In this document: positions 1-7,829 of the stretch, one piece after another | Layout: each line of letters starts with the position of its first letter | Position numbering within the stretch: the first letter of the stretch is position 1 | Origin: Streptomyces sp. AC512_CC834 | GTDB taxonomy: Bacteria > Actinomycetota > Actinomycetes > Streptomycetales > Streptomycetaceae | Direction of reading: 5' to 3' | DNA: 64,000 nt | Assembly: GCF_019049325.1 (NCBI RefSeq) | Contig: NZ_JAGMUO010000014.1 | Location: forward strand, 124,001-188,000 | Translations under genes and position numbers: made by a program | The notes under the pieces: model-generated | What the model was told of the DNA's origin: nothing | The model's input: only the letters and a program-made list of their open reading frames with translations | Databases searched by the model: none

Positions 1-1873
1 CGGAGGTGGCCATCAGGCCGACCGCGCTGCCGAGTGCCAGGCTGCTGAACAGCAGCGCGAGGCCGAGCCGCCCGCGCCGGGCGGCGGAAAGGGAACGGAC
101 CCTGGAGAGAACGCCTCCGCGGGCACCCGTCGAGGACTCCGAGGCGTCGAGAGAAGCGGGCGCGGGGGCTTCTAGCGGCTCCCCGGCGGTTCGGACGCCC
201 GGCACCACCGCGGGGGTTTCGTCGGCTCCTGCGGCGGTGGCCGGCCCGTCCAGCCGCACCACCCGGTCGGCCACCTCCAGCAGCGCCGGCCGGTGCACCA
301 CCAGCAGTACCGTCCGCCCCTCCGCCAGCCTGCGCACGGCGGCCACGACCTCGGCCTCGGTGGCCCCGTCCAGGGCGGCCGTGGGCTCGTCGAGCAGCAG
401 CACCTCCCGGTCCGCGAGAAACGCCCGGGCCAGCGCGAGCCGCTGCCGCTGGCCGGCGGACAGTCCGGTCCCGTCCTCCCCGAGCACGGTCGCCGTGCCC
501 TCGGGCAGGGCGTCCACGAACTCCAGGGCGCCCGCGTCCCGCAGGGCCCGCCGTACGGCGATGTCGTCGGCCTCGGGCCGGGCCAGCCGTACGTTCTCCG
601 CGATGGTGCCCGCGTACAGGTGCGGATGCTGCGGCACCCAGGCGACGCGGGCGTGCCACCGCGCCAGGTCGAGGGAGGAGAGATCGGCCTTCCCGACCCG
701 GACCCGCCCCCCGGCCGGGGACACGAAGCCGAGGAGGGCGTTGACAAGCGTCGACTTGCCCGCGCCGCTCGGGCCGACGAGCGCGACCGTCTCCCCGGGC
801 TCGACGGTGAAGCTCACGCCGGTGACGGCGTCCGCGGCGCGGCCGGGATAGCGGACCGTCACGTCCTCGAAGGCCAGGGCACCGTCCGCCGGAACCGGGC
901 CGGTCCCCGACGCCGGCGCGGGACGCTCCAGCACCGAGAAGATGTCCTCGGCTGCGGCGAGGCCCTCGGCCGCCGCGTGGTACTGCGCCCCCACCTGCCG
1001 CAACGGCAGATAGGCCTCGGGGGCGAGTACGAGCACGACCAGACCGTCGTACAGCGTCATGTCGCCGTGGACCAGGCGCATGCCGATGGTGACGGCGACG
1101 AGCGCCACGGACAGCGTGGCGAGCAGTTCCAGCGCGAAGGACGACAGGAAGGCGATCCGCAGGGTCCGCATGGTGGCCCGGCGGTACTCGCCGGTGATGC
1201 GTTTGATCGACTCGGCCTGTGCCTTGGCCCGGCCGAAGACCTTCAGCGTCGGCAGCCCCGCGACCACGTCCAGGAAGTGTCCGGACAGCCGAGACAGCAG
1301 CCGCCATTGCTGGTCCATCCGGGACTGGGTGGCCCAGCCGATCAGCACCATGAAGATCGGGATGAGCGGCAGGGTGCCGACGATGATGGCCGCCGAGACC
1401 CAGTCCTCGGTGACGATCCGGGCGAGCACCGCCACGGGCACGACCACGGCGAGGCCCAACTGCGGCAGATAGCGCGAGAAGTAGTCGTCGAGAGCGTCGA
1501 CTCCCCGGGTGGCCAGAGCGACCAGCGATCCGGTCCGCTGTCCGCTCAGCCAGCCGGGGCCGAGCACGGTGGCCCGCTCCAGCAGCCGGCCCCGAAGCTC
1601 CGACTTCACCGCCGCGCTCGCCCGGTGCGCGGCCAGTTCGGTGAGCCAGCCGACCAGTGCACGGCCGCAGGCGACGGCCACCAACAGCAGCAGCGGAGTA
1701 CGGAGTCCGGCGGCCGTCGTGCCGTGCTGGAAGGCGCCCACCACCACCTCGGCGATGAGCATCGCCTGCGCGACGAGCAATCCGGCGCCGACGGCGCCCA
1801 GGGCGACCACGGCCGCCAGAAAGAGCCGGGTGGCGCGGGCGTACCGCAGAAGACGTGGATCGATGGGTTTCAC
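1..1873 (-). CDS. cydCD: CydDC fusion ABC transporter (cytochrome bd assembly), partial
   Basis: Heterodimeric-type ABC exporter for cytochrome bd assembly, fused into one chain; the family exports thiols and is needed to insert haem into the oxidase in the membrane. The frame opens at GTG 1873 and is still open at the left window edge, so about 624 codons are present. The CydD half has an N-terminal six-helix membrane domain and one ATPase domain: Walker A GPSGAGKST (K373), signature LSAGQ at 471-475, Walker B LLLDEP (D495, E496). After about residue 570 a second membrane domain begins (LGLALLFSSLALG), which is the CydC half. The start has AGGAAGG 10 bases upstream, but the start codon itself lies inside a parS site (1867-1880). 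It follows cydA and cydB on the same strand, 58 bases after cydB, so it probably belongs to the same operon unless the hairpin at 1898-1923 terminates. Confidence 0.93.
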   Translation of the reverse strand, partial: MKPIDPRLLRYARATRLFLAAVVALGAVGAGLLVAQAMLIAEVVVGAFQHGTTAAGLRTPLLLLVAVACGRALVGWLTELAAHRASAAVKSELRGRLLERATVLGPGWLSGQRTGSLVALATRGVDALDDYFSRYLPQLGLAVVVPVAVLARIVTEDWVSAAIIVGTLPLIPIFMVLIGWATQSRMDQQWRLLSRLSGHFLDVVAGLPTLKVFGRAKAQAESIKRITGEYRRATMRTLRIAFLSSFALELLATLSVALVAVTIGMRLVHGDMTLYDGLVVLVLAPEAYLPLRQVGAQYHAAAEGLAAAEDIFSVLERPAPASGTGPVPADGALAFEDVTVRYPGRAADAVTGVSFTVEPGETVALVGPSGAGKSTLVNALLGFVSPAGGRVRVGKADLSSLDLARWHARVAWVPQHPHLYAGTIAENVRLARPEADDIAVRRALRDAGALEFVDALPEGTATVLGEDGTGLSAGQRQRLALARAFLADREVLLLDEPTAALDGATEAEVVAAVRRLAEGRTVLLVVHRPALLEVADRVVRLDGPATAAGADETPAVVPGVRTAGEPLEAPAPASLDASESSTGARGGVLSRVRSLSAARRGRLGLALLFSSLALGSAVGLMATS

Positions 1874-1880
1874 GTGAAAC
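1867..1880. other. parS: parS (ParB-binding site), perfect
   Basis: Exact GTTTCACGTGAAAC palindrome, the Streptomyces ParB site. It covers the first codons of cydCD (GTG at 1873-1871), so ParB bound here would sit on a translation start. Confidence 0.93.
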
Positions 1881-1897
1881 AGGCCTTCCTGCCCGGT

Positions 1898-1923
1898 GGG
1901 TGCGTTTCACGTGAAACGCACCC
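1898..1923. terminator. Perfect 26-bp palindrome with a parS core, after cydB
   Basis: Two 13-base arms centred between 1910 and 1911 form a GC-rich hairpin just 3' of cydB (stop at 1932). The core, 1904-1917, is a perfect parS. It could serve both as a terminator or attenuator between cydB and cydCD and as a ParB site; no U-tract follows. Confidence 0.5.
1904..1917. other. parS: parS, perfect
   Basis: Exact GTTTCACGTGAAAC, 37 bp from the parS at 1867 (start to start), in the cydB-cydCD gap. Confidence 0.93.
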
Positions 1924-1931
1924 CGTTGGGC

Positions 1932-2936
1932 TCAGTGCGCGGCGTCGGCGAGGTGCTGGGTGCCGATGCGCTTGCGGAACACCCAGTACGTCCAGCCCTG
2001 GTAGAGCAGGACGACCGGCGTGGCGATCACGGCCAGCCAGGTCATGATCTTCAGGGTGTAGGGGCTGGACGAGGCGTTGGTGACGGTCAGGCTCCAGTCC
2101 GCGTCGAGCGTGGACGGCATGACGTTCGGGAAGAGCGTCAGGAAGAGCATCGCCACGGCGGCCACGATGGTGACGCCGGACAGGGCGAACGACCAGCCCT
2201 CACGCCCGGCCTGGTTCGCCATCAGGGCGGCGACCAGCGCGGCGACGGCCACCACGAGGGCGACCAGACTCTTGGCGTCCCCGTTGTCGGCCTGCGTCCA
2301 GAGGAGGAAGACCAGGGCCAGCACGGCCGTGACCAGGCCGACCCGCAGCGCCAGGGTCCGCGCCCGCTCACGGATCTCACCGACGGTCTTGAGTGCCGTG
2401 AACACCGTTCCGTGGAAGGTGAAAAGCGTCAGCGTGACCAGGCCGCCGAGGAGGGCGTAGGGGTTGAGCAGGTCCCAGACGGAGCCGACGTACTCCAGGT
2501 CCCGGTCGATCTCCACGCCGTGGACGATGTTGCCGAAGGCCACGCCCCACAGGAACGCCGGGATCAGCGAGGTCCAGAAGATCGCGGTCTCCCAGTTGCG
2601 CTGCCACTTGTCCTCGGGCCGCTTCACCCGGTACTCGAAGGCGACGCCCCGGACGATCAGGCAGACCAGGATGACGAGCAGGGGAAGGTAGAACCCGGAG
2701 AAGAGCGTGGCGTACCACTCCGGGAAGGCGGCGAAGGTCGCACCGCCCGCCGTGAGCAGCCACACCTCGTTGCCGTCCCACACGGGCCCGATGGTGTTGA
2801 TCAGCACTCGCTTCTCGGCCCGGTTCCGGGCGAGCAGTTTGGTGAGCACACCGACCCCGAAGTCGAAGCCCTCCAGGAAGAAGTAGCCGGTCCACAGGAC
2901 GGCGATCAGAACGAACCAGACGTCGTGCAGTTCCAT
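1932..2936 (-). CDS. cydB: Cytochrome bd ubiquinol oxidase subunit II
   Basis: Membrane subunit II of the high-affinity cytochrome bd quinol oxidase, which reduces oxygen to water and supports respiration at low oxygen. The 334-residue protein starts MELHDVWFVLIAVLW and carries the family hallmark near the first helix (GYFFLEGFDFGVG) and GPVWDGNEVWLL further on, with about eight or nine hydrophobic helices. The ATG at 2936 follows a GGGAG Shine-Dalgarno and lies 20 bases after the cydA stop, as expected for stoichiometric co-translation with CydA. Length is normal for the family. Confidence 0.97.
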   Translation of the reverse strand: MELHDVWFVLIAVLWTGYFFLEGFDFGVGVLTKLLARNRAEKRVLINTIGPVWDGNEVWLLTAGGATFAAFPEWYATLFSGFYLPLLVILVCLIVRGVAFEYRVKRPEDKWQRNWETAIFWTSLIPAFLWGVAFGNIVHGVEIDRDLEYVGSVWDLLNPYALLGGLVTLTLFTFHGTVFTALKTVGEIRERARTLALRVGLVTAVLALVFLLWTQADNGDAKSLVALVVAVAALVAALMANQAGREGWSFALSGVTIVAAVAMLFLTLFPNVMPSTLDADWSLTVTNASSSPYTLKIMTWLAVIATPVVLLYQGWTYWVFRKRIGTQHLADAAH

Positions 2937-2956
2937 GACTGTGCAGCTCCCTCGGC

Positions 2957-4462
2957 CTAGTACGAGAAGGCCATCGGCTTGTCGGCGTCACGGAGATCGC
3001 CACCGATCTTCGTGGGCGGGTTGAGGTCGGCCTCGGCCAGCTCGGGCGGGCCCGCCTTGACGTACTTCGCGAGCAGCTTGACCTCGATGACCGCCAGGAC
3101 GGCGTACAGCAGGGTGAAGACGGACATCGAGATGACGACCTCGGCCGTGGAGACACCGGGGGAGACCGCGTCCCGGGTCTGCATCACGCCGTAGACCACC
3201 CAGGGCTGCCGGCCCATCTCGGTGAAGATCCAGCCCCACGAGTTGGCGATCAGCGGGAACGCCATCGTCCACACCGCCAGCAGCCAGTACATCCGGGAGA
3301 GCCCTGCCCCGAGCGGCTGCTTCAGCAGGACCAGGTGCGGGACCTCGTCCTCCCCGGTACGCAGGGCGGCCGGCAGCAGGAACCTCTTGCGCGTCAGCCA
3401 CAGGCCGAGCAGACCGAGGGAGAAGGACGCCATGCCGAAGCCGATCATCCAGCGGAAACCCCAGTAGGCGACCGGGACGATGGGCTTGTAGTCGCCGGGG
3501 CCGAACTTCTCCTGGAGGTCCTTGTTGGTGTCGTTGATGCCGGGCACGTAGGACTCGAAGTCGCTGTGCGCGAGGAAGGACAGCAGGCCGGGGATCTGCA
3601 GGGCGACCTTGTTGTGCCCCTTGTCGACATCCCCGTAGGCGAACACGGAGAACGGCGCCGGTTGCTCGCCGTCCCACAGGGCTTCGGCAGCGGCCATCTT
3701 CATCGGCTGCTGCTCGTACATGACCTTGCCGAGGGTGTCGCCGCTGACCGCGGTGAGGATGCCGCCGACCGCCAGGGTGACCAGACCGAGCCGGAGCGAG
3801 GTCCGCATCACCGGGATGTGCTTCTTGCGCATCAGGTGGAAGGCGGCGATGCCGACCATGAAGGCGCCGCCCGTGAGGAAGGCCGCGGAGAAGCTGTGGA
3901 AGACCTGGTTGAGGGTGGTGTTCTGGGTGAGGACCTGCCAGAAGTCGGTGAGTTCGGCGCGGCCCTTCTCCTCGTTGATCCGGTAGCCGACGGGGTGCTG
4001 CATCCAGGAGTTGGCGGCGAGGATGAAGTACGCCGACAGCAGGGTGCCGATCGAGACCATCCAGATGCAGGCTAGGTGGATCTTCTTGGGCAGCTTGTCC
4101 CAGCCGAAGATCCACAGTCCGATGAAGGTGGACTCGAAGAAGAAGGCGATCAGCGCCTCGAAGGCGAGCGGGGCACCGAAGACGTCCCCGACGAAGCGGG
4201 AGTAGTCGGACCAGTTCATCCCGAACTGGAACTCCTGCACGATGCCGGTGACGACACCCATCGCGATGTTGATCAGGAACAGCTTGCCCCAGAACTTCGT
4301 CGCCCTGAGGTACTTCTCCTTCTCCGTGCGAACCCAGGCGGTCTGCAGCCCGGCCGTGAGGGCGGCCAGCGAGATCGTCAGCGGGACGAACAGGAAGTGG
4401 TAGACGGTCGTGATGCCGAACTGCCACCGCGCCAGTGTCTCCGGCGCCAGAGCCATGTCCAC
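2957..4462 (-). CDS. cydA: Cytochrome bd ubiquinol oxidase subunit I
   Basis: Haem-carrying subunit I, which oxidises quinol and reduces oxygen. Read from GTG 4462 it has 501 residues. This start was chosen because AAGGAG lies 9 bases upstream; the ATG two codons later (4456) is the alternative. Visible family residues are H22 (haem near the first helix, VYHFLFVP), E110 in FFFESTFIG and H189 in NQVFHSFS, which correspond to the E. coli haem ligands and proton-channel glutamate region. The quinol-binding loop is of the short type seen in Gram-positives. The frame stays open further upstream, through tandem repeats (4478-4525), but that part does not look like CydA. Expression is probably controlled by Rex (site at 4595-4612). 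Confidence 0.97.
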   Translation of the reverse strand: MDMALAPETLARWQFGITTVYHFLFVPLTISLAALTAGLQTAWVRTEKEKYLRATKFWGKLFLINIAMGVVTGIVQEFQFGMNWSDYSRFVGDVFGAPLAFEALIAFFFESTFIGLWIFGWDKLPKKIHLACIWMVSIGTLLSAYFILAANSWMQHPVGYRINEEKGRAELTDFWQVLTQNTTLNQVFHSFSAAFLTGGAFMVGIAAFHLMRKKHIPVMRTSLRLGLVTLAVGGILTAVSGDTLGKVMYEQQPMKMAAAEALWDGEQPAPFSVFAYGDVDKGHNKVALQIPGLLSFLAHSDFESYVPGINDTNKDLQEKFGPGDYKPIVPVAYWGFRWMIGFGMASFSLGLLGLWLTRKRFLLPAALRTGEDEVPHLVLLKQPLGAGLSRMYWLLAVWTMAFPLIANSWGWIFTEMGRQPWVVYGVMQTRDAVSPGVSTAEVVISMSVFTLLYAVLAVIEVKLLAKYVKAGPPELAEADLNPPTKIGGDLRDADKPMAFSY

Positions 4463-4477
4463 GTCGTCACTCTCCTT

Positions 4478-4525
4478 ACATCGCCACACAGCCACATCGC
4501 CACACAGCCACGTCGCCGCATCGCC
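4478..4525. repeat. Tandem 16-bp repeats in the cydA leader
   Basis: Two identical 16-bp units, ACATCGCCACACAGCC (4478-4493 and 4494-4509), are followed by a degenerate third (4510-4525). They lie directly upstream of the cydA Shine-Dalgarno, between it and the Rex operator, and would be transcribed in the cydA 5' leader. Confidence 0.85.
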
Positions 4526-4594
4526 CACATCGCCGCCGGCAGCGGCGGTTTGGGCGTGTTCGTCACACCCAACACGGGCGCAACCGGGACACGC

Positions 4595-4612
4595 TTGTGA
4601 ACGCGTTCACAT
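4595..4612. promoter_or_regulatory. Rex operator (ROP) upstream of cydA
   Basis: TTGTGAACGCGTTCACAT matches 17 of 18 positions of the Rex consensus TTGTGAA-N4-TTCACAA. A second TTCACAA half follows at 4612-4618, giving an overlapping site. Rex senses NADH/NAD+, and in Streptomyces it represses cyd genes when oxygen is plentiful. A CATAAT -10-like hexamer on the minus strand (4627-4622) puts the likely start of transcription inside the operator. Confidence 0.85.
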
Positions 4613-4804
4613 TCACAAGCAATTATGACCTACTGCTTTTCGACACCGGAAGGGGGGTCCCGTGTGACGTCAACCCCTTGGCGGGAACTTCAACATCCCG
4701 TTGAATCCGCGGCAGGACCCGGGAGAGCGCCAAGGCTCACGGGCACAAGAAGAGCGCGAGACGGCCCCTGCCGTCCCGCGCGTTCCTGCGACGTCCCGAA
4801 CTCC
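4613..4804. other. cydA promoter region / gap to the aminotransferase gene
   Basis: Besides the -10-like hexamer at 4622-4627, I see no gene and no convincing terminator for the aminotransferase gene, which ends at 4805 reading in the same direction as cydA. Confidence 0.4.
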
Positions 4805-5890
4805 CTACAGCTCCTGCTCCTTGCGGAACGCTTCCGCCACCTTCAGGAAGATGTCGTTCGCCTCGCTCTCCCCGACCGTCACCCGCACACCCTCGCCCGC
4901 GAAGGGCCGGACGACCACGCCGCCCTGCTCACAGGCGTTCGCGAAGGCGACCGTGCGCTCCCCCAGCCGCAGCCAGACGAAGTTGGCCTGGGTCTCCGGC
5001 ACCGTCCATCCCTGTGCGCGCAGCGCGTCGACCACGCGCGTGCGCTCGCACACCAGCGAGCCGACCCGGCCGATCAGCTCGTCCTCGGCACGCAGCGAGG
5101 CGATCGCGGCCTCCTGTGCGATGTGGCTGACTCCGAAGGGCACCGCCGTCTTGCGCAGCGCCGCCGCCACCGGCTCGTGGGCGATGGCGAACCCCACCCG
5201 CAGGCCGGCCAGACCGTAGGCCTTGGAGAAGGTGCGCAGGACGCAGACATTGGGCCGCTCACGGTAGAGCTCGACACCGTCCGGGACCTCGGCGTCTCGG
5301 ATGAACTCGCGGTACGCCTCGTCCAGGACCACCAGCACATCGCTCGGCACCCGGTCGAGGAACCGCTCCAGCTCGGCCCGCCGCACCACCGTGCCCGTCG
5401 GGTTGTTCGGGTTGCAGACGAAGATCAGCCGGGTCCGGTCGGTGATCGCGTCCGCCATCGCGTCCAGGTCGTGCACGTCGCCCGGCGTCAACGGCACCTG
5501 CACGGACGTCGCACCGCTGATCTGCACGATGATCGGGTACGCCTCGAAGGAACGCCAGGCGTAGATCACCTCGTCGCCGGGGCCCGAGGTCGCCTGGACA
5601 AGCTGCTGGGCCACGCCGACCGAGCCGGTGCCGGTGGCCAGATGGGAGAGCGGCACGCCGAAGCGGTCCGACAGCTCGCTCATCAGCGACGTACAGGCCA
5701 TGTCCGGGTACCGGTTGAAGGCGGCCGCGGCGGCCGTCACCGTCTCCATCACACCCGGCAGGGGCGGATAGGGGTTCTCGTTGGAGGACAGCTTGTAGGC
5801 CACCGGACCGTCCGCCGCGGCGGGCTTGCCCGGCTTGTAGGTGGGAATCCCCTCCAGCTCGGCGCGCAGTTTGGGGCTCTTCTCGCTCAC
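4805..5890 (-). CDS. HisC/Pat-type PLP aminotransferase
   Basis: Class I/II pyridoxal-phosphate aminotransferase of the histidinol-phosphate / aromatic aminotransferase branch, which transfers amino groups between histidinol phosphate or aromatic amino acids and 2-oxoglutarate. The 361-residue protein starts at GTG 5890, preceded by GAGGAGG; a further in-frame start at 5920 lacks such a site. Motifs: substrate loop [26 protein letters not shown], and the PLP lysine K223 in [12 protein letters not shown]. It stands alone rather than in a his operon, so it is probably a second HisC-like enzyme acting on phenylalanine/tyrosine or histidinol phosphate. The substrate cannot be read from sequence alone. 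Confidence 0.9.
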   Translation of the reverse strand: MSEKSPKLRAELEGIPTYKPGKPAAADGPVAYKLSSNENPYPPLPGVMETVTAAAAAFNRYPDMACTSLMSELSDRFGVPLSHLATGTGSVGVAQQLVQATSGPGDEVIYAWRSFEAYPIIVQISGATSVQVPLTPGDVHDLDAMADAITDRTRLIFVCNPNNPTGTVVRRAELERFLDRVPSDVLVVLDEAYREFIRDAEVPDGVELYRERPNVCVLRTFSKAYGLAGLRVGFAIAHEPVAAALRKTAVPFGVSHIAQEAAIASLRAEDELIGRVGSLVCERTRVVDALRAQGWTVPETQANFVWLRLGERTVAFANACEQGGVVVRPFAGEGVRVTVGESEANDIFLKVAEAFRKEQEL

Positions 5891-6291
5891 CGCAGTCCTC
5901 CTCGTGACCACCACCGGCATCGAATACTTCTCACCTTAAGAGGATTCGCCGCCACTGCGTATAGGTGGGACCAGACCTCATTCGTCACACTGGCATCAGG
6001 GGCATCAGCACACGAAGGCGCACGATTCGGGGGGCGCGCTGCACATATATCTACGCGCCGGTGGCTCGCGCCGTGGCGCGCATCCCCCGTGCAGGTGAGT
6101 TGAGACCTCTTCGCAACATCTGCCACTTGGCAGGCCCTCACTGGTTGACACGCCAGGTAATGGGTTGGTCAGGCTCAACTGGCTTGCATTCCATGGCCGT
6201 TCAGCGTTAATGATCATGCAGAAACGTGACTGTCAACGCGTGCATATGCGTCCGCCCTACCCCACCCCATGAGCCCTACTATCGGCTCGCC
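5891..6291. other. Divergent intergenic region, no gene seen
   Basis: About 400 bases of lower GC between the aminotransferase and the LacI-type gene. TTGACA hexamers occur at 6145-6150 (plus) and 6238-6233 (minus), but neither has a good -10 at the right distance. TACTAT at 6277-6282 lies 10 bases before the LacI-type ATG and could be the -10 of a leaderless transcript. No operator palindrome stands out. Confidence 0.4.
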
Positions 6292-7404
6292 ATGACAGCA
6301 GCAGGGAAGCACCAGGTGAGCCGCGCGGAAACCTCACGTCGAGGCAGTCGGCCGGGCCGGGCGGGTATCAGGGACGTGGCCGCCGCCGCCGGAGTATCCA
6401 TCACTACCGTCTCCGATGCCCTCAACGGCAAGGGCCGACTCCCGGATGTCACCCGGCGCCATGTGCGCGAGGTCGCCGACCGACTGGGCTACCGGCCCTC
6501 GGCCGCCGCCCGCACGCTCCGCACCGGCAAGTCCGGACTCATCGGCCTGACCGTGACGACGTACGGGGATGAACCTTTCACCTTCACCGAGTTCGCGTAC
6601 TTCGCCGAGATGGCGCGCGCCGCCACGTCCGCCGCGCTCGCCCGCGGCTACGCCCTCGTCATCCTCCCGGCGACCTCCCGTCACGACGTGTGGTCCAACG
6701 TCGCGCTCGACGGCACGGTCGTCATCGACCCCTCCGACCACGACCCGGTCGTCAGCGAACTGGTACGCCAGGGCTTACCCGTCGTCTCCGACGGCCGCCC
6801 GGCCGGTTCGCTGCCCGTCACCGCCTGGGTCGACAACGACCACGAGGCCGCCGTACTCGGCATCCTCGACCACCTCGCCGACGCCGGCGCCCGCAGGATC
6901 GGCCTGCTCACCGGCAACACGACCGACACGTACACCCATCTGTCGACCACCGCCTACCTGCGCTGGTGCGAGCGCGTGGGCCAGGACCCGGTCTACGAGG
7001 CCTACCCGGCGCACGACCCGTGCGCCGGGGCGGTCGCCGCCGACCGGCTGCTCGCCCGCCCCGACCGGCCCGACGCCGTCTACGGGCTGTTCGATCCGAA
7101 CGGCACCGATCTGCTCGCCGCCGCCCGCCGCTACGGGCTGCGCGTCCCGGAGGACCTGCTGCTGGTCTGCTGCAGCGAGTCCACCGTGTACGCCAGCACC
7201 GAGCCGCCCGTCACCACCCTCTCGCTGAAACCCCGCCGCATCGGCACGGCCGTGATCCAGGTCCTCATCGACGCGATCGAGGGCCTCCACTCCGACGCGC
7301 CGGTCGAGCAGGTGATACCGACCGAACTGATCGTGCGTACCTCGTCGCAGCGCCGCCCGCCCCGTACGACGGTCAGCCCCCCTCGCTCACCCGAGCGCGA
7401 GTAG
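6292..7404 (+). CDS. LacI-family transcriptional regulator with a TTA codon
   Basis: DNA-binding repressor-type protein of 370 residues. An N-terminal LacI helix-turn-helix (GIRDVAAAAGVSITTVSDALNGKG) and hinge are followed by a periplasmic-binding-protein-like effector domain. ATG 6292 was chosen because the helix-turn-helix begins about 25 residues later; there is no Shine-Dalgarno, and TACTAT 10 bases upstream suggests a leaderless mRNA. Codon 162 (6775-6777) is TTA, the rare leucine codon read by the bldA tRNA, so full expression probably waits for development. No sugar transporter or glycosidase is adjacent, so ligand and targets are unknown. It is divergent from the aminotransferase gene. 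Confidence 0.9.
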   Translation: MTAAGKHQVSRAETSRRGSRPGRAGIRDVAAAAGVSITTVSDALNGKGRLPDVTRRHVREVADRLGYRPSAAARTLRTGKSGLIGLTVTTYGDEPFTFTEFAYFAEMARAATSAALARGYALVILPATSRHDVWSNVALDGTVVIDPSDHDPVVSELVRQGLPVVSDGRPAGSLPVTAWVDNDHEAAVLGILDHLADAGARRIGLLTGNTTDTYTHLSTTAYLRWCERVGQDPVYEAYPAHDPCAGAVAADRLLARPDRPDAVYGLFDPNGTDLLAAARRYGLRVPEDLLLVCCSESTVYASTEPPVTTLSLKPRRIGTAVIQVLIDAIEGLHSDAPVEQVIPTELIVRTSSQRRPPRTTVSPPRSPERE

Positions 7405-7431
7405 GGCCGCCGCCCGGGAGCGGGAGGGCGG

Positions 7432-7453
7432 GGCCGGGCCGACGGGCCCGGCC
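7432..7453 (+). terminator. GC-rich hairpin after the LacI-type gene
   Basis: Nine-base arms GGCCGGGCC/GGCCCGGCC around a four-base loop, 27 bases past the stop codon. No U-tract, as is common in Streptomyces. Confidence 0.5.
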
Positions 7454-7497
7454 GACGCACCCCGCGCGGGAGCGGCGGCAGCGCCCGCGCGGGCGGA

Positions 7498-7599
7498 GAC
7501 GCCCACGAACGGAAGCGGCGGCGGGGGCGGGGACGCCCACGAACAAAAGCGGCGGCCGGGGCGGGGACACCGGCGAACGAAAGCGGCGGCGGAGGCGGC
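7498..7599. repeat. Three 34-bp direct repeats
   Basis: Units start at 7498, 7532 and 7566, exactly 34 bp apart. Each has the form GACGCCCACGAAC-NN-AAGCGGCGGC followed by a G-rich tail; unit 3 is the most diverged. They lie in the 425-base non-coding gap between the LacI-type gene and the phosphoesterase. No spacers separate them, so this is not a CRISPR. Apart from these and the hairpin at 7432-7453 I see nothing else in the gap. Confidence 0.85.
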
Positions 7600-7829
7600 C
7601 GAGACGGTGCCCCGGTACGTCCTGGGCGTGATCACACCCCCGTCACGGAGGGGCGAAGCCAGGCCCAATCGGGGCGAAAGCCGCGGTGAACCGGGGTCCT
7701 GTTCCGATTCACTACCCCTGGGTCATCACACAGCGCGATCCGCATTCCTATGATGGGCCCACACACCGCGGGCCGCTGCGACCAGGCAGTCCGAAGCGGT
7801 GCAGATGCGGCGCGATGGTGGAGGGGTCG

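Noticed and set aside
293..2047. Long plus-strand open frame opposite cydCD
   Set aside because: Antisense frame of a GC-rich gene; composition is Arg/Gly/His-rich without any motif, and the minus strand encodes clear ABC-transporter motifs.
4463..4528. N-terminal extension of CydA
   Set aside because: The extra codons fall in tandem repeats, are Cys/Trp-rich and unlike CydA, and GTG 4462 has AAGGAG at good spacing.
7498..7599. CRISPR-like direct repeats
   Set aside because: Units abut with no unique spacers and no cas genes are near.
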